Positions 16,339-26,584 of a DNA stretch of 64,000 nucleotides are shown here, one piece after another. The stretch spans positions 4,650,001 to 4,714,000 of the forward strand of contig NZ_CP134609.1 in the NCBI RefSeq assembly GCF_031844705.1. The letters are read 5' to 3'. This DNA comes from Streptomyces sp. ITFR-16 (GTDB lineage Bacteria > Actinomycetota > Actinomycetes > Streptomycetales > Streptomycetaceae). Position 1 is the stretch's first letter, and each line of letters begins with the position of its first letter. A program made the translations under genes and the position numbers. Below the pieces are notes generated by a model. That model did no database searches, was not told the origin of the DNA, and saw only the letters and a program-made list of their open reading frames with translations.

Positions 16339-16761
16339 ATGAACGAGTCCGTCGAACTCGCACCGGACTCGACCGCGGTGATCACCGAGCAGGTGCCCGA
16401 CCTCCAGCTCCAGCTGCTGATCCAGCTGCTCGACCGGGAGACGCGCTCCGGTCTGCCGCTCACGCTGACCATTCCGGCCGGTGTGCTGCACGGTGAGGTG
16501 ATCGGGCACGAGGCCTGGAAGGCGGAGTGGTCCAGGAGCCTGCGCCAGGTCGAGGGCGAGGGCTCGAACCTGATGGCGGAGTTCCCCGAGACGGTGGACC
16601 AGGGCATCAGCGAACTCCAGGCGGCCCGCCCCGGCCTCCCCCGCTGGATCCACCTGCGGGACGCCACCCTCATCTTCGGCGGCACGGCCCCGCTGCGCCT
16701 GCCACTGTGGCGCGGGCGCCTGTCGGACGTGTCGGGGTGGGCGCTGGGGAGGCCGGAGTAG
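16339..16761 (+). CDS. Small hypothetical protein, loosely GvpU-like
   Basis: This 140-residue protein begins with an amphipathic segment (LQLQLLIQLLDRE), then LPLTLTIPAGVLHGEVIGHE, and ends with PRWIHLRDATLIFGG and LPLWRGRLSDVSGWALG. The order of a beta strand pair with IPxGVLxGE and a late HLRDA block resembles gas-vesicle accessory protein GvpU, but no other gas vesicle genes are nearby, so this is only a hint. An AGAGGAG ribosome site precedes the ATG. Confidence 0.7.
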   Translation: MNESVELAPDSTAVITEQVPDLQLQLLIQLLDRETRSGLPLTLTIPAGVLHGEVIGHEAWKAEWSRSLRQVEGEGSNLMAEFPETVDQGISELQAARPGLPRWIHLRDATLIFGGTAPLRLPLWRGRLSDVSGWALGRPE

Positions 16762-16789
16762 CGGGCTCCGGCCTCCCCGGGGCGCTCGC

Positions 16790-18559
16790 TCAGAGGCGCT
16801 CGGGCGTCCTGATGCCGAGCAGCGCCATGCCCTTGTGCAGGGTGCGGGCGGTGAGGTCGCAGAGGAAGAGCCGGTTCGCGACGACCTCCGCCGCGTTCTC
16901 CTCGCTCAGGACGTGGCACTGGTCGTAGAACGTCGTGTAGAGCGAGGCGAGCTGGTAGAGGTACGCGGCCAGCTTGTGCGGCTCGTAGCCCGCCGCCACC
17001 TCGGACAGCACCTCCCCGAACTGGTCCAGGTGCAGCCCGAGCGCCCGCTCGGCCGGGGCCAGCTCCAGCTCCGGGTGCGCGGCCGGCTCCGCGTCCCCCG
17101 CCTTGCGCAGGATCGACCGGATCCGGGCGTACGCGTACTGGAGGTAGACGGACGTGTCGCCGTGCAGCGACACCATCTGGTCCAGGTCGAACTTGTAGTC
17201 CCGCACGGCGGAGGTCGACAGGTCCGCGTACTTCACGGCGCCGATGCCGACGTACCGGCCGTTCTCGACGATCTCCTCCTCGGACAGGCCGATCTTCCCG
17301 GCCTTCTCCCGGACCACGGCCGTCGCCCGCTCGACCGCCTCGTCGAGCAGGTCCTCCAGCCGGACGGAGACGCCCTCACGGGTCTTGAACGGCTTGCCGT
17401 CCTTGCCGAGGATCGTGCCGAACGCCAGCTGGTGCGCCTTGACGCCGTTATTCAGCCAGCCGGCCCGCCGGGCTGTCTCGAAGACCATCTTGAAGTGCAG
17501 GGACTGCCGTACGTCCACGACGTACAGCAGGGAGTCCGCCTTGAGGTTCTGGACCCGGTCGCGGATCGCGGAGAGGTCGGTCGCCGCGTAGCCGTAGCCG
17601 CCGTTGGACTTCTTGACGATCAGGGGGACCTTGTTGCCGTCCGGGCCCTTCACGTCGTCGAAGAAGACGCACAGGGCCCCCTCGGAGCGGACGGCGACGC
17701 CCGTCTCCTCCAGGATCCGGCAGGTCTCCTCCAGCATGTCGTTGTAGCCGGACTCCCCGACGATGTCGGGGTCGCTGATCTCCATGTCGAGCTTGTCGAA
17801 GACCGAGTAGAAGTAGATCTTCGACTCGTCGACGAACCGCTGCCACATGGCGAGCGTCTCCGCGTCACCGGCCTGGAGCGCGACCACCCGGTCCCGTGAC
17901 CGGGCCTTGAACTCCTCGTCGGAGTCGAACAGGACCCGCGAGGCCTTGTAGAGCCGGTTGAGCGAGGACATGGCGGCCTCGCCGTCGGCCTGGCCGCCCT
18001 CGTGGTTCAGCTCGTCCGGGTGCTCGATCAGGTACTGGATGAGCATGCCGAACTGGGTGCCCCAGTCGCCGATGTGGTGCCGCCGCACGACGGACTCGCC
18101 GGTGAACTCCAGGATCCGCACCATGGCGTCACCGATGACCGCCGACCGCAGATGGCCGACGTGCATCTCCTTGGCCACGTTCGGCTGGGCGTAGTCGACG
18201 ACGGTGGTGCCCGCGGCGGTGTTCACCGGGATGCCGAGCCGGTCGCCGTCGGCGGCGCGCGCGGCCAGCGTCTCGGTGATCGCCCGGTCGGTGAGCGTGA
18301 TGTTCAGGAAGCCGGGGCCGGAGACCTCGATGTCCCTGATCAGCTCGCCCGCCGGGAGGGCGGCCGTGACCTGGGCGGCCAGCTCGCGCGGGTTGCCCTT
18401 GAGCTTCTTGGCGAGCGCCAGGATGCCGTTGGCCTGGAAGTCGGCCCGGTCGCTTCGGCGCAGCAGCGGGTCCGCGGTACCGGCATCCGGCAGAGCTGCC
18501 GTCAGGGCGTCCGCCAGCTGCTGCTGGAGCGTGGAAGCGAGGGGATTGACCGAGGCCAT
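16790..18559 (-). CDS. argS: Arginyl-tRNA synthetase
   Basis: ArgRS charges tRNA-Arg in the cytoplasm. The 589-residue length is normal. The N-terminal Add-1 domain (residues 1-110) precedes the class I catalytic core. That core has the HIGH-type motif in [18 protein letters not shown] near residue 130 and GDWGTQFG shortly after. The usual KMSKS loop is replaced by GKPFKTREG, as in many ArgRS. The DALR anticodon-binding domain ends in [12 protein letters not shown]. The gene is divergent from lysS across 159 bases, a common Streptomyces arrangement. Confidence 0.98.
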   Translation of the reverse strand: MASVNPLASTLQQQLADALTAALPDAGTADPLLRRSDRADFQANGILALAKKLKGNPRELAAQVTAALPAGELIRDIEVSGPGFLNITLTDRAITETLAARAADGDRLGIPVNTAAGTTVVDYAQPNVAKEMHVGHLRSAVIGDAMVRILEFTGESVVRRHHIGDWGTQFGMLIQYLIEHPDELNHEGGQADGEAAMSSLNRLYKASRVLFDSDEEFKARSRDRVVALQAGDAETLAMWQRFVDESKIYFYSVFDKLDMEISDPDIVGESGYNDMLEETCRILEETGVAVRSEGALCVFFDDVKGPDGNKVPLIVKKSNGGYGYAATDLSAIRDRVQNLKADSLLYVVDVRQSLHFKMVFETARRAGWLNNGVKAHQLAFGTILGKDGKPFKTREGVSVRLEDLLDEAVERATAVVREKAGKIGLSEEEIVENGRYVGIGAVKYADLSTSAVRDYKFDLDQMVSLHGDTSVYLQYAYARIRSILRKAGDAEPAAHPELELAPAERALGLHLDQFGEVLSEVAAGYEPHKLAAYLYQLASLYTTFYDQCHVLSEENAAEVVANRLFLCDLTARTLHKGMALLGIRTPERL

Positions 18560-18657
18560 GAGCCGACTGCCGTTTCCGTAGAGGTACAGGGATGGACTCA
18601 AGTGTCCCACGGCATGTAAAGCCGTTTTCGCGCTGTGGGCGGTACCTGGGAGAATGG

Positions 18658-18684
18658 GGGGCGGCCCCTGTGAGGGGCCGCCCC
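18658..18684 (+). promoter_or_regulatory. Hairpin in the lysS leader
   Basis: A perfect 11-bp GC stem (GGGGCGGCCCC and its complement) with a TGTGA loop lies 34 bases before the lysS start, between the divergent argS and lysS genes. It could be a terminator of upstream transcription or an attenuator for lysS. No T-box-like specifier elements were recognised. Confidence 0.5.
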
Positions 18685-18718
18685 TACGAGTCCTACACGA
18701 GAGAAGGACGTGCCGACC

Positions 18719-20467
18719 GTGGCTCAGAGTCAGAGCAGCACCGAGACCGACTGGGTCTCCCGCTTCGCGGACGAGGTCATCGCCGAATCGGAGCGTCGTG
18801 CGCCTGGCAAACCGGTCGTCGTCGCCTCCGGGCTCTCCCCCTCGGGTCCGATCCACCTGGGCAACCTCCGTGAGGTCATGACCCCGCACCTGGTCGCCGA
18901 CGAGATCAGGCGGCGGGGGTACACCGTGCGGCATCTGATCTCGTGGGACGACTACGACCGCTACCGCAAGGTGCCGAACGGGGTGCCGGGGGTCGACGAG
19001 TCGTGGGCCGAGCACATCGGCAAGCCGCTGACCTCGGTGCCCGCGCCGGCCGGCTCCGCCCATGCGAACTGGGCCGAGCACTTCAAGGCCGCCATGACGG
19101 CGTCCCTGGACGAGCTGGGTGTCGAGTACGACGGGATCAGCCAGACCGAGCAGTACCTCGCGGGGACGTACCGGGAGCAGATCCTGCACGCGATGCGGCA
19201 CCGCGCCGACATCGACGCCGTGCTCGAGCGCTACCGGACCAAGAAGGACCCGGCCGGTGCCAAGGGCGGGAAGAAGCCGCAGCAGAAGAAGGCCGACGAG
19301 GCCGAGCTGGCGGCCGAGGCAGGGTCCGGTGCGGCGAGCGAGGACGACGGCAGCGGCGGTTCGGCCGGCTACTTCCCGTACAGGCCCTACTGCGGCAACT
19401 GCGAGAAGGACCTGACCACCGTCACGTCGTACGACGACGAGAGCACCGAGCTGAACTACACCTGCTCGGCCTGCGGCTTCGCCGAGACGGTCCGGCTGAA
19501 GGAGTTCAACCGGGGCAAGCTGGTCTGGAAGGTCGACTGGCCGATGCGCTGGGCGTACGAGGGTGTGATCTTCGAGCCCAGCGGGGTGGACCACTCCTCG
19601 CCCGGTTCGTCGTTCGTCGTCGGCGGCCAGATCGTCCGCGAGATCTTCGACGGGGTGCAGCCGATCGGCCCGATGTACGCCTTTGTCGGTATCTCCGGCA
19701 TGGCGAAGATGTCCTCCTCCAAGGGCGGTGTGCCGACCCCGGCCGACGCGCTGAAGATCATGGAGGCGCCGCTGCTGCGCTGGCTGTACGCCCGCCGCAG
19801 GCCCAACCAGTCCTTCAAGATCGCCTTCGACCAGGAGATCCAGCGGCTGTACGACGAGTGGGACTCGCTGGCGCGCAAGGTCGCCGACGGTTCGGTGCTG
19901 CCGGCCGACGCCGCCGCGTACGCCCGGGCGATCGGCACTGCCGCCGGTGAGCTGCCGAGCACGCCGCGCCCGCTGCCGTACCGCACGCTCGCCTCGGTCG
20001 CCGACATCACCGCCGGGGCCGAGGACCAGACCCTGCGCATCCTCAGCGAGCTGGACCCGTCGACCCCGCTGACCTCGCTGGACGAGGCCAGGCCGCGGCT
20101 CGACCGGGCCGAGTCCTGGATCACCACCCAGGTCCCGGCCGAGGCCCGTACCGTCGTGCGCGACGAGCCGGACAAGGAGCTGCTCGGCTCGCTCGACGAG
20201 CAGGGCCGCGAGTCGCTGCGGCTGCTCCTGGAGGGGCTCGACTCGCACTGGTCGCTCGACGGGCTGACCACGCTCGTCTACGGCGTGCCGAAGGTCCTCG
20301 CGGGCCTGGACGCCGACGCCAGGCCGACGCCCGAGCTGAAGACCGCGCAGCGGTCGTTCTTCGCGCTGCTGTACCGGCTGCTCGTCAGCCGGGACACCGG
20401 GCCGCGCCTGCCCACGCTGCTGCTCGCGGTGGGGGCGGACCGGGTGCGCAGGCTGCTCGGGGCGTAA
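18719..20467 (+). CDS. lysS: Lysyl-tRNA synthetase, class I
   Basis: This 582-residue class I LysRS, the archaeal-type enzyme used by streptomycetes, charges tRNA-Lys. The HIGH-type motif is in [14 protein letters not shown] near residue 41, and KMSSS is in [15 protein letters not shown] near 330. Between them a zinc knuckle has CGNC and CSAC near 223-250. A charged insert ([20 protein letters not shown]) of low complexity precedes the zinc module. I chose the GTG at 18719 because GAAGGA lies 10 bases upstream; a GTG at 18710 would be too close to that site. Confidence 0.97.
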   Translation: MAQSQSSTETDWVSRFADEVIAESERRAPGKPVVVASGLSPSGPIHLGNLREVMTPHLVADEIRRRGYTVRHLISWDDYDRYRKVPNGVPGVDESWAEHIGKPLTSVPAPAGSAHANWAEHFKAAMTASLDELGVEYDGISQTEQYLAGTYREQILHAMRHRADIDAVLERYRTKKDPAGAKGGKKPQQKKADEAELAAEAGSGAASEDDGSGGSAGYFPYRPYCGNCEKDLTTVTSYDDESTELNYTCSACGFAETVRLKEFNRGKLVWKVDWPMRWAYEGVIFEPSGVDHSSPGSSFVVGGQIVREIFDGVQPIGPMYAFVGISGMAKMSSSKGGVPTPADALKIMEAPLLRWLYARRRPNQSFKIAFDQEIQRLYDEWDSLARKVADGSVLPADAAAYARAIGTAAGELPSTPRPLPYRTLASVADITAGAEDQTLRILSELDPSTPLTSLDEARPRLDRAESWITTQVPAEARTVVRDEPDKELLGSLDEQGRESLRLLLEGLDSHWSLDGLTTLVYGVPKVLAGLDADARPTPELKTAQRSFFALLYRLLVSRDTGPRLPTLLLAVGADRVRRLLGA

Positions 20468-20487
20468 CCGCCCGGCGCACGCATGAC

Positions 20488-20524
20488 GAAGGGCCGCCGT
20501 CCGCTGGTGCGGGGGCGGCCCTTC
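20488..20524. terminator. Bidirectional terminator between lysS and DUF2637 gene
   Basis: An 11-bp perfect stem (GAAGGGCCGCC and its complement) with a 15-nt loop sits between the convergent stops at 20467 and 20545. Confidence 0.75.
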
Positions 20525-20544
20525 GGCCTGTGCCGCCGCGCGCG

Positions 20545-21921
20545 TTACGCGATGTGGTCCGCTTCCAGCTCCGCGTGGTAGCGCTCCTTGAAGTGCGGCA
20601 TCAGCCGGCGGATCAGGGCCTCGCTGCGCGGGTGCCGCACGTTGTGGCCGTCCGTCAGGTGTATGTCGAGGACCGCCACGCTCGGGTAGTCGTTGTTCTC
20701 GGCCACGAACGCCGCGAAGACCTCGTAGGCGATCTCGCTGAACTCCGCGTCCTCCTGAGCCCATTCCTCGGCCCACTCCTCGGCAGCCTCGGCCACGGGC
20801 TGCTCCTGGGGCAGCCGGTCGGCCTGCGGCTCCGCCGGGACCTGCTCGGTGCGGGGGCCGGGGAGCGTACCGACCGTGCCCACGCTGCCCAGCGGGCGGG
20901 TGCGGCCGCCGGGGCCCGACGGGATCATGACCGGGGTGGGCTCCAGGCCCTCGACGAACGTCGGGTTGTACGAGCCCTCGTACGCCCCGTCCGGCGCCTG
21001 CGCCGCGAACCACGGGCTCTCGTGGGTGGGGGGCTGCTGGGGCTGCTGCTGTGCCTGCTGCGTCTGCTGTTGGGCCTGAGGAGCCTGAGGAGCCTGGGGG
21101 GCCTGTTCCTGGGCCTGCTGGGGCGTGTGGGCCTGTTCCGGCTGCGGCTCGTGCCACTCGGCGGGGGCCAGCTCGGGCTGCTGCGCCTGCGGGGGCGCCT
21201 CCACCGCCGCCGGGGCCGGGGGCAGGAGGGCCGGTTCGATGCCCGCGGCGGCCAGGCCGGCGGGGCCGGTGTCCGCGAGCGGGACGCCGTACTTGGCCAG
21301 CCGCAGGGGCATCAGGGACTCGACGGGGGCCTTGCGGCGCCAGTTGCGGCCGTAGCGGGCCTGGAGGCGGGCCTGGTAGATCAGGCGGTCCTGTTCGAGC
21401 TTGATGACCTGCTCGTAGGAGCGCAGCTCCCACAGCTTCATGCGGCGCCAGAGGCGGAAGGTGGGGACGGGGGACAGGAGCCAGCGGGTGAGGCGGACGC
21501 CTTCCATGTGCTTGTCGGCGGTGATGTCCGCGATCCGGCCCACCGCGTGACGGGCGGCCTCGACGGAGACCACGAAGAGCACCGGGATGACCGCGTGCAT
21601 GCCGACGCCGAGCGGGTCGGGCCAGGCGGCGGCGCCGTTGAACGCGATGGTCGCGGCGGTCAGCAGCCAGGCCGTCTGCCGCAGCAGCGGGAACGGGATG
21701 CGCAGCCACGTCAGCAGCAGGTCCAGCGCGAGCAGGACGCAGATGCCCGCGTCGATGCCGATCGGGAAGACCAGGGAGAAGTCGCCGAACCCCTTCTGCA
21801 GGGCCAGCGCGCGCACCGCCGCGTACGAACCCGCGAAACCGATCGCGGCGATCAGCACCGCTCCGGCCACCACGAGCCCGATCAGAATCCGATGCGTCCG
21901 CGTCAGCTGCATCGCGGCCAC
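20545..21921 (-). CDS. DUF2637 membrane protein (SpdB-like)
   Basis: This protein of about 458 residues has four N-terminal helices within the first 130 residues ([77 protein letters not shown]). A basic segment with [20 protein letters not shown] follows. A long Gln/Pro-rich low-complexity region (about 265-310) comes next, then an acidic C-terminal domain with [20 protein letters not shown] that looks like a short winged-helix or ParB-like tail. DUF2637 proteins are linked to plasmid spread (SpdB) but are also chromosomal. Start choice is uncertain: TTG 21927, GTG 21921 and ATG 21912 are all possible; GTG has the best spacing to GGAGG. Confidence 0.85.
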   Translation of the reverse strand: MAAMQLTRTHRILIGLVVAGAVLIAAIGFAGSYAAVRALALQKGFGDFSLVFPIGIDAGICVLLALDLLLTWLRIPFPLLRQTAWLLTAATIAFNGAAAWPDPLGVGMHAVIPVLFVVSVEAARHAVGRIADITADKHMEGVRLTRWLLSPVPTFRLWRRMKLWELRSYEQVIKLEQDRLIYQARLQARYGRNWRRKAPVESLMPLRLAKYGVPLADTGPAGLAAAGIEPALLPPAPAAVEAPPQAQQPELAPAEWHEPQPEQAHTPQQAQEQAPQAPQAPQAQQQTQQAQQQPQQPPTHESPWFAAQAPDGAYEGSYNPTFVEGLEPTPVMIPSGPGGRTRPLGSVGTVGTLPGPRTEQVPAEPQADRLPQEQPVAEAAEEWAEEWAQEDAEFSEIAYEVFAAFVAENNDYPSVAVLDIHLTDGHNVRHPRSEALIRRLMPHFKERYHAELEADHIA

Positions 21922-22132
21922 CCGCAATCCCCTCCCCGTTTCTTCGTCCCGGACACCAGGTTCCGGACGGCCGTCCTCGACTTCCGGCGGGCACAGCCTG
22001 GCACACGCGGGCGCGGGACGTCGCGCGGGGAGGGGCGGAAGCCCGGTTACCGGAGGGGAACCGGGCTCCCGACACCGCTTTCACGGGCGGGCGTTGGGGC
22101 CTTCCGGGCAGGCCGCCGGGGGCGGCCGGCGG

Positions 22133-22921
22133 TCAGGACTCCTTCTTGGCCGGGGACTTCGAGGCGGCGGGGGACTTCGACGCCTCGGGGGAGCCGCTCG
22201 CCTGCTTGCTCCCGTTGGCGTCGGCGACCGCGGCGACCGCATCCCTGGCCGCCATCCTGGCGCCCTTCAGGATGGTGTCGGCGGAAGGGGTCTTCGAGCC
22301 CGCGTAGCCCGCGCCGTTGTAGTTGACGACGACGACCACGTTCCCCGTACGGGCGACGATCGTCGCGTACTTGAAGTCCTCACCCGTCTTGGCGAGGTCG
22401 TAGGTGATCGTGGTCGCCTGGTCCCCGAGGGAGTCGGCGGGGGCGGTCTCGAGCTTCTTCGCGTCGTCGGTCGCCTTGGCCTTGGCGATCTGCTTCGCGT
22501 AGTCCTGCTCGGCGCGCGCGGCACCGCTGCCCAGCGCCTGGTCCGAGGCGAAGCGGGTGAAGCCGACGTCGAGCCAGCGGTACTGGGAGCCCTTGACGCC
22601 GTTGTCGTCGAGGCCGTTCCAGGAGCAGCTGCCGCGCGCGGACTCGTCGCTGGACTTGCCGCGCGTGCCGCTCTTGTCCTTGGCCGAGGGGACCAGGGAC
22701 TTGACCGTCTTCGCGGCCACCGCCTTGCACGGGTCGGGCAGCTCGGCGAACTTGGCCGGTGCGACCACCGGCGCCGACTTCGACGCGTCCGCCGAGGCGG
22801 ACGCGGACGCGTCCTGGTCCTTCTTGCCGTCGGAGTCCGACGAGCAGCCGGCGACGACGAGCATCACCGGAACGGCGGCGCAGGCGAGTATGCGGGTGAG
22901 TCGCGGAGCTGATCGGTGCAT
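22133..22921 (-). CDS. DUF3558 lipoprotein
   Basis: This 262-residue exported lipoprotein has the signal LTRILACAAVPVMLVVAGCS with lipobox VAGC (Cys near 26). A Ser/Ala/Asp-rich linker follows, and the DUF3558 domain has the typical start PAKFAELPDPCKAVAAKTVK and the second cysteine in ARGSCSWNG. The C-terminal tail is a Lys/Ser/Pro-rich repeat (SPAASKSPAKKES). The family is actinobacterial and of unknown function. A second DUF3558 gene lies directly upstream on the same strand, so the pair may be a tandem duplication. Confidence 0.88.
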   Translation of the reverse strand: MHRSAPRLTRILACAAVPVMLVVAGCSSDSDGKKDQDASASASADASKSAPVVAPAKFAELPDPCKAVAAKTVKSLVPSAKDKSGTRGKSSDESARGSCSWNGLDDNGVKGSQYRWLDVGFTRFASDQALGSGAARAEQDYAKQIAKAKATDDAKKLETAPADSLGDQATTITYDLAKTGEDFKYATIVARTGNVVVVVNYNGAGYAGSKTPSADTILKGARMAARDAVAAVADANGSKQASGSPEASKSPAASKSPAKKES

Positions 22922-23104
22922 GGTTCCTTCACTCGGATGGCGCGGCGGTCGGTCTGCCAGACGGTCGGTGGGCGGTGGGGCGCACGGCGGTGGCCGCCGG
23001 TGGCTCCGGAAGGGCCACGGTACGACGGACGGCCATCGGATGCCGCCTCGGCCGGACGGCGCGAGGGGCGGGCCGCGTGCGCTCCCGGCGGCCCGGGGGC
23101 GGTG

Positions 23105-23947
23105 TCAGCCCCTGATCGATTCGACCAGCTTCCGGCCCAGTGCCTGGGCCTTCTCCTGGAGTTCCCGGCTGTCGGGGTCGGCGGTGGCGAGGGCCGGCTG
23201 CGCGGTGTACTCGATGGTGACGATGACGTTCGATGTGCGGAATACCACGCTCACGGTGTGGTGCTGCGCGGTGGAACCCGCACGGGGGAGCGCGTCGTCC
23301 AGGAACGCGCTGTCGCCGAGCCCGTCGAGCACGCGCGGCTGGAGGTTCTCGGCCGGGCTGCCGTCCGATCCGTCCGGACTGTCCGTGTTCTCGCTCGGGT
23401 CCGCGCTCGGGTCCGTGCCGCCGTCCTGCTTCTCTCCCTTCGCGGGGCCGCCGGTCGCGGACGGCGAGGCCGGGGTCTCGCCGCCGGCGGTGTCGGACGC
23501 GCCGGTCGCCGGGGGGAGGTCGGCCGCCTCCTCCTTCTTCGCGTACACCTCGCGGGCGCGGTCGTCGTCGCTCACCGAGGTGTCGTACGAGACGACGCGC
23601 TCGAAGTCGATGTGGACGCTGCGGACGCCCTCGGGGGCATCGGACTTCCAGCGGCAGCCGACCCTGCGGTCGGTGTCGTAGGTGACCGTGGCGGAGCCCT
23701 CGTAGATCTTCTCCTGCTGGGCCTCGGGCAGTTCCGCGGTGCCGGGCAGGAGGTCCTTCAGGGTGGCGGGCGGGATGGCGGTGCAGGCCTCGGGGAGGCT
23801 GCTGTACTTGCCCGGGGGAGCCGTCGAGGAGGCGACCGCGCCCGGCTTGCTGTCGTCGGCGGAATCACCGGTTCCGGTGTCGCCGCTGCAGCCCGCGGCG
23901 AGCGCGGCGATGAGCACGGCGCCGGTTGCGTACGCCATTCGTCGCAC
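23105..23947 (-). CDS. DUF3558 lipoprotein (second copy)
   Basis: This protein of about 280 residues has a signal ending in LAAGCSGD (lipobox AAGC). The DUF3558 domain begins SSLPEACTAIPPATLKDLLP and has VGCRWKSDAPEGVRSVHIDF. A long acidic, Gly/Ser/Pro-rich insertion (GGETPASPSATGGPAKGEKQ onwards) splits the domain before VFRTSNVIVTIEYTAQP. The GTG at 23947 is preferred because GGGAG lies 9 bases before it; an ATG at 23938 is the alternative. It is divergent from rtcB and lies in tandem with the DUF3558 gene at 22133. Confidence 0.85.
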   Translation of the reverse strand: MRRMAYATGAVLIAALAAGCSGDTGTGDSADDSKPGAVASSTAPPGKYSSLPEACTAIPPATLKDLLPGTAELPEAQQEKIYEGSATVTYDTDRRVGCRWKSDAPEGVRSVHIDFERVVSYDTSVSDDDRAREVYAKKEEAADLPPATGASDTAGGETPASPSATGGPAKGEKQDGGTDPSADPSENTDSPDGSDGSPAENLQPRVLDGLGDSAFLDDALPRAGSTAQHHTVSVVFRTSNVIVTIEYTAQPALATADPDSRELQEKAQALGRKLVESIRG

Positions 23948-24001
23948 GGTCCTGGGCTCCCTTCGTGCGAAAAACGGTTGCCGCTCGATGACGGCCGATG
24001 G

Positions 24002-24012
24002 ACACAATGTGT
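24002..24012. promoter_or_regulatory. Palindrome between divergent DUF3558 and rtcB genes
   Basis: The sequence ACACAATGTGT is a perfect 5-1-5 palindrome midway between two divergent starts. It could be an operator for a small dimeric repressor. There is no direct evidence beyond symmetry and position. Confidence 0.3.
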
Positions 24013-24108
24013 ATCGCACGCGCCGCCGTGAATGCCGGTCGACCGACTCATTTGCCGACCTTGGCACCGGTTTTGCGCTTTCAGACTTTTCGGGGGAATC
24101 GAGGAACT

Positions 24109-25302
24109 ATGTCGTATGCAGAGGTACCGGGGGCGAAGGTCCCGATCCGGATGTGGACCGATCCGGCGTCGGTCGAGGACGTGGCGATGCAGCAGCTGCG
24201 CAACGTCTCCACGCTGCCCTGGATCAAGGGCCTGGCCGTCATGCCGGACGTCCATTTCGGCAAGGGCGCCACGGTCGGCTCGGTGATCGCGATGCACGGG
24301 GCGGTCTGCCCGGCGGCGGTGGGCGTGGACATCGGCTGCGGCATGTCCGCGGTGAAGACCTCGCTGACCGCCAACGATCTGCCCGGGGACCTGTCCGGGC
24401 TCCGGTCCAAGATCGAGCAGGCCATTCCGGTGGGCCGGGGGATGCACGACGACCCGGTGGACCCGGGCCGGCTGCACGGGCTGTCGGCGACCCACTGGGA
24501 CGACTTCTGGGGCCGGTTCGACGGGGTGGCCGACGCGGTCAGGTTCCGTCGGGAACGGGCCACGAAGCAGATGGGAACGCTCGGGTCGGGAAACCACTTC
24601 ATCGAGTTCTGCCTCGACGAGGCGGGTTCGGTCTGGCTGATGCTGCACTCCGGGTCCCGGAACATCGGCAAGGAGCTGGCCGACTTCCACATCGGCCGGG
24701 CGCGGCAGCTGGCGCACAACCAGGGTCTGGTCGACCGCGACCTGGCGGTCTTCCTCGCGGACACCCCGGAGATGGGGGACTACCGCAACGACCTGTTCTG
24801 GGCGCAGGAGTACGCGAAGAACAACCGCGCGATCATGATGGCGCTCTTCCAGGACGTGGTCCGCAAGGAGTTCAAGAAGGCCAAGGTCACCTTCGAGCCG
24901 GTCATCTCCTGCCACCACAACTACGTGGCGGAGGAGCGGTACGACGGCATGGACCTGCTGGTCACCCGGAAGGGTGCCATCCGGGCCGGCTCCGGTGACT
25001 TCGGGATCATCCCGGGCTCGATGGGCACCGGCTCGTACATCGTGAAGGGCCTCGGCAACGAGAAGTCCTTCAACTCCGCCTCGCACGGCGCGGGCCGGAA
25101 GATGAGCCGGAACGCGGCGAAGAAGCGCTTCTCGACGAAGGACCTGGAGGACCAGACGCGGGGCGTGGAGTGCCGTAAGGACTCCGGCGTCGTGGACGAG
25201 ATCCCGGGGGCGTACAAGCCGATCGAGAAGGTCATCGACCAGCAGCGGGACCTCGTCGAGGTCGTCGCGAAGCTGAAGCAGGTCATCTGCGTGAAGGGCT
25301 GA
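24109..25302 (+). CDS. rtcB: RtcB-family RNA-splicing ligase
   Basis: RtcB joins 2',3'-cyclic phosphate or 3'-phosphate RNA ends to 5'-hydroxyl ends using GTP and manganese. The 397-residue length suits the shorter bacterial group. Metal and nucleotide motifs are visible: MPDVHFGKGATVGSVIAM, GVDIGCGMSAVKT, GTLGSGNHFIEFC and LMLHSGSRNIGK. The His that becomes guanylylated is in SASHGAGRKMSR near residue 325. A GAGGAAC ribosome site precedes the ATG. No RtcA cyclase or archease gene is adjacent, so it acts alone in RNA repair or tRNA healing. Confidence 0.95.
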   Translation: MSYAEVPGAKVPIRMWTDPASVEDVAMQQLRNVSTLPWIKGLAVMPDVHFGKGATVGSVIAMHGAVCPAAVGVDIGCGMSAVKTSLTANDLPGDLSGLRSKIEQAIPVGRGMHDDPVDPGRLHGLSATHWDDFWGRFDGVADAVRFRRERATKQMGTLGSGNHFIEFCLDEAGSVWLMLHSGSRNIGKELADFHIGRARQLAHNQGLVDRDLAVFLADTPEMGDYRNDLFWAQEYAKNNRAIMMALFQDVVRKEFKKAKVTFEPVISCHHNYVAEERYDGMDLLVTRKGAIRAGSGDFGIIPGSMGTGSYIVKGLGNEKSFNSASHGAGRKMSRNAAKKRFSTKDLEDQTRGVECRKDSGVVDEIPGAYKPIEKVIDQQRDLVEVVAKLKQVICVKG

Positions 25303-25333
25303 CGCGGGGGCCCGGGTCCGGGGACCCCGCGTC
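25301..25333. terminator. Hairpin terminator after rtcB
   Basis: A 9-bp stem (GACGCGGGG and its complement) around a GC-rich loop begins at the rtcB stop codon and lies between convergent genes ending at 25302 and 25347. Confidence 0.6.
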
Positions 25334-25346
25334 GGGGGCGCGGGGT

Positions 25347-26105
25347 TCAGCCCGTGCGGTGGACCTTGGAGTTGGAGGCCTGGGCGCGGGGGCGGACCAC
25401 CAGCAGGTCGATGTTGACGTGGCTGGGGCGGGTGACCGCCCAGGTGATCGTGTCGGCCACGTCGTCGGCGGTCAGGGGGGCGTCGACGCCCGCGTAGACC
25501 TTGGCCGCCTTCTCGGTGTCGCCGCGGAAGCGGGTGGTGGCGAACTCCTCGGTCTTCACCATGCCGGGGGCGACCTCGATGACGCGGACCGGGGTGCCGA
25601 CGATCTCCAGGCGCAGGGTCTCGGCCAGGACGTGTTCGCCGTGCTTGGCGGCCACGTACCCGCCGCCGCCCTCGTAGGTGGACAGGCCCGCGGTCGAGGA
25701 GAGGATGACCACCGTGCCGTCGCCGCTCGCGGTGAGGGCCGGCAGCAGGGCCTGGGTGACGTTGAGGGTGCCGATGACATTGGTCTCGTACATCTGGCGC
25801 CAGTCGGCCGGGTCGCCGCTCGCGACCGGGTCCGCGCCGAGTGCGCCGCCCGCGTTGTTGACGAGGACGGCGAGCGTGCGGAAGGCCGTGGCGAACTCGT
25901 CGACGGCCGCACGGTCGGTGACGTCGAGGGCGTAGGCGGTGGCCTCGTGGCCCGCTCGGGTGATCTCGGCGGCGAGATCCTCGATGCGGTCCTTGCGGCG
26001 GGCGGTCAGCACCACGCGGTAGCCGGCGGCCGCCAGCTGCCGGGCGGTCGCGGCACCGATGCCGCTGCTCGCTCCGGTGATGACGGCGATGGGGGATGCG
26101 GCCAT
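25347..26105 (-). CDS. Short-chain dehydrogenase/reductase
   Basis: This 252-residue classical SDR has the cofactor motif TGASSGIGAATARQLAAAGY at the N-terminus and NNAGGALGADP in the fourth strand. The catalytic Ser, Tyr and Lys are in ILSSTAGLSTYEGGGGYVAAKH. The Arg-rich segment ARRKDRIEDL after strand 2 suggests NADP preference. It probably oxidises or reduces a small hydroxyl or keto compound of unknown identity, in the YdfG or serine-dehydrogenase-like group. It converges with rtcB and is followed upstream by a small membrane gene on the same strand. Confidence 0.9.
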   Translation of the reverse strand: MAASPIAVITGASSGIGAATARQLAAAGYRVVLTARRKDRIEDLAAEITRAGHEATAYALDVTDRAAVDEFATAFRTLAVLVNNAGGALGADPVASGDPADWRQMYETNVIGTLNVTQALLPALTASGDGTVVILSSTAGLSTYEGGGGYVAAKHGEHVLAETLRLEIVGTPVRVIEVAPGMVKTEEFATTRFRGDTEKAAKVYAGVDAPLTADDVADTITWAVTRPSHVNIDLLVVRPRAQASNSKVHRTG

Positions 26106-26159
26106 GGCGGGCTCCTCGGACAGCTGATCGGTACGGGGCCAGGATAGGCAGGGGCGCCG

Positions 26160-26495
26160 TCAGTGGTTGCGCGGGGCGTACATGATCACGGCCATGCCCG
26201 CCAGACAGATCAGCGCGCCGGTCACGTCCCAGCGGTCGGGGCGGTAGCCGTCGGCGGCCATGCCCCAGGCGATCGAGCCCGCCACGAAGATCCCGCCGTA
26301 CGCGGCGAGCACCCGGCCGAACTCGCCGTCCGGCTGGAGCGTGGCCACGAAGCCGTAGGTGGCCAGCGCGATCACGCCCGCGCCGATCCAGGCCCAGCCC
26401 CGGTGTTCGCGCACGCCCTGCCAGACGAGCCAGGCGCCGCCGATCTCGAAGAGCGCGGCGACGAGGAACAGGGCGAGGGAGCGGAGCACGAGCAT
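26160..26495 (-). CDS. YnfA-family (UPF0060) small membrane protein
   Basis: This 111-residue protein has four helices: [60 protein letters not shown] and [18 protein letters not shown]. The family hallmarks [26 protein letters not shown] and [14 protein letters not shown] are clear. YnfA proteins resemble small multidrug transporters and are thought to export cationic compounds, but the function here is inferred only from family. The ATG at 26495 gives the usual length. Confidence 0.93.
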   Translation of the reverse strand: MLVLRSLALFLVAALFEIGGAWLVWQGVREHRGWAWIGAGVIALATYGFVATLQPDGEFGRVLAAYGGIFVAGSIAWGMAADGYRPDRWDVTGALICLAGMAVIMYAPRNH

Positions 26496-26584
26496 GGGAG
26501 CAGGGTGCCATGCCCGCGTACGACGAGACGCGCCGAACCGGTCGGTAAATACGGATAATTCGGGGTGATCTGTATCTTCAGGGC

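Noticed and set aside
16339-16761. Gas vesicle gene cluster
   Set aside because: One protein is vaguely GvpU-like, but no GvpA, GvpF or other gas vesicle gene is nearby.
18560-18718. T-box riboswitch upstream of lysS
   Set aside because: A strong hairpin is present but no T-box sequence or specifier loop could be recognised.
18560-22084. Very long minus-strand frame extending argS upstream over lysS
   Set aside because: The part beyond the argS ATG is antisense to lysS and DUF2637 shadows; ArgRS length is correct from 18559.
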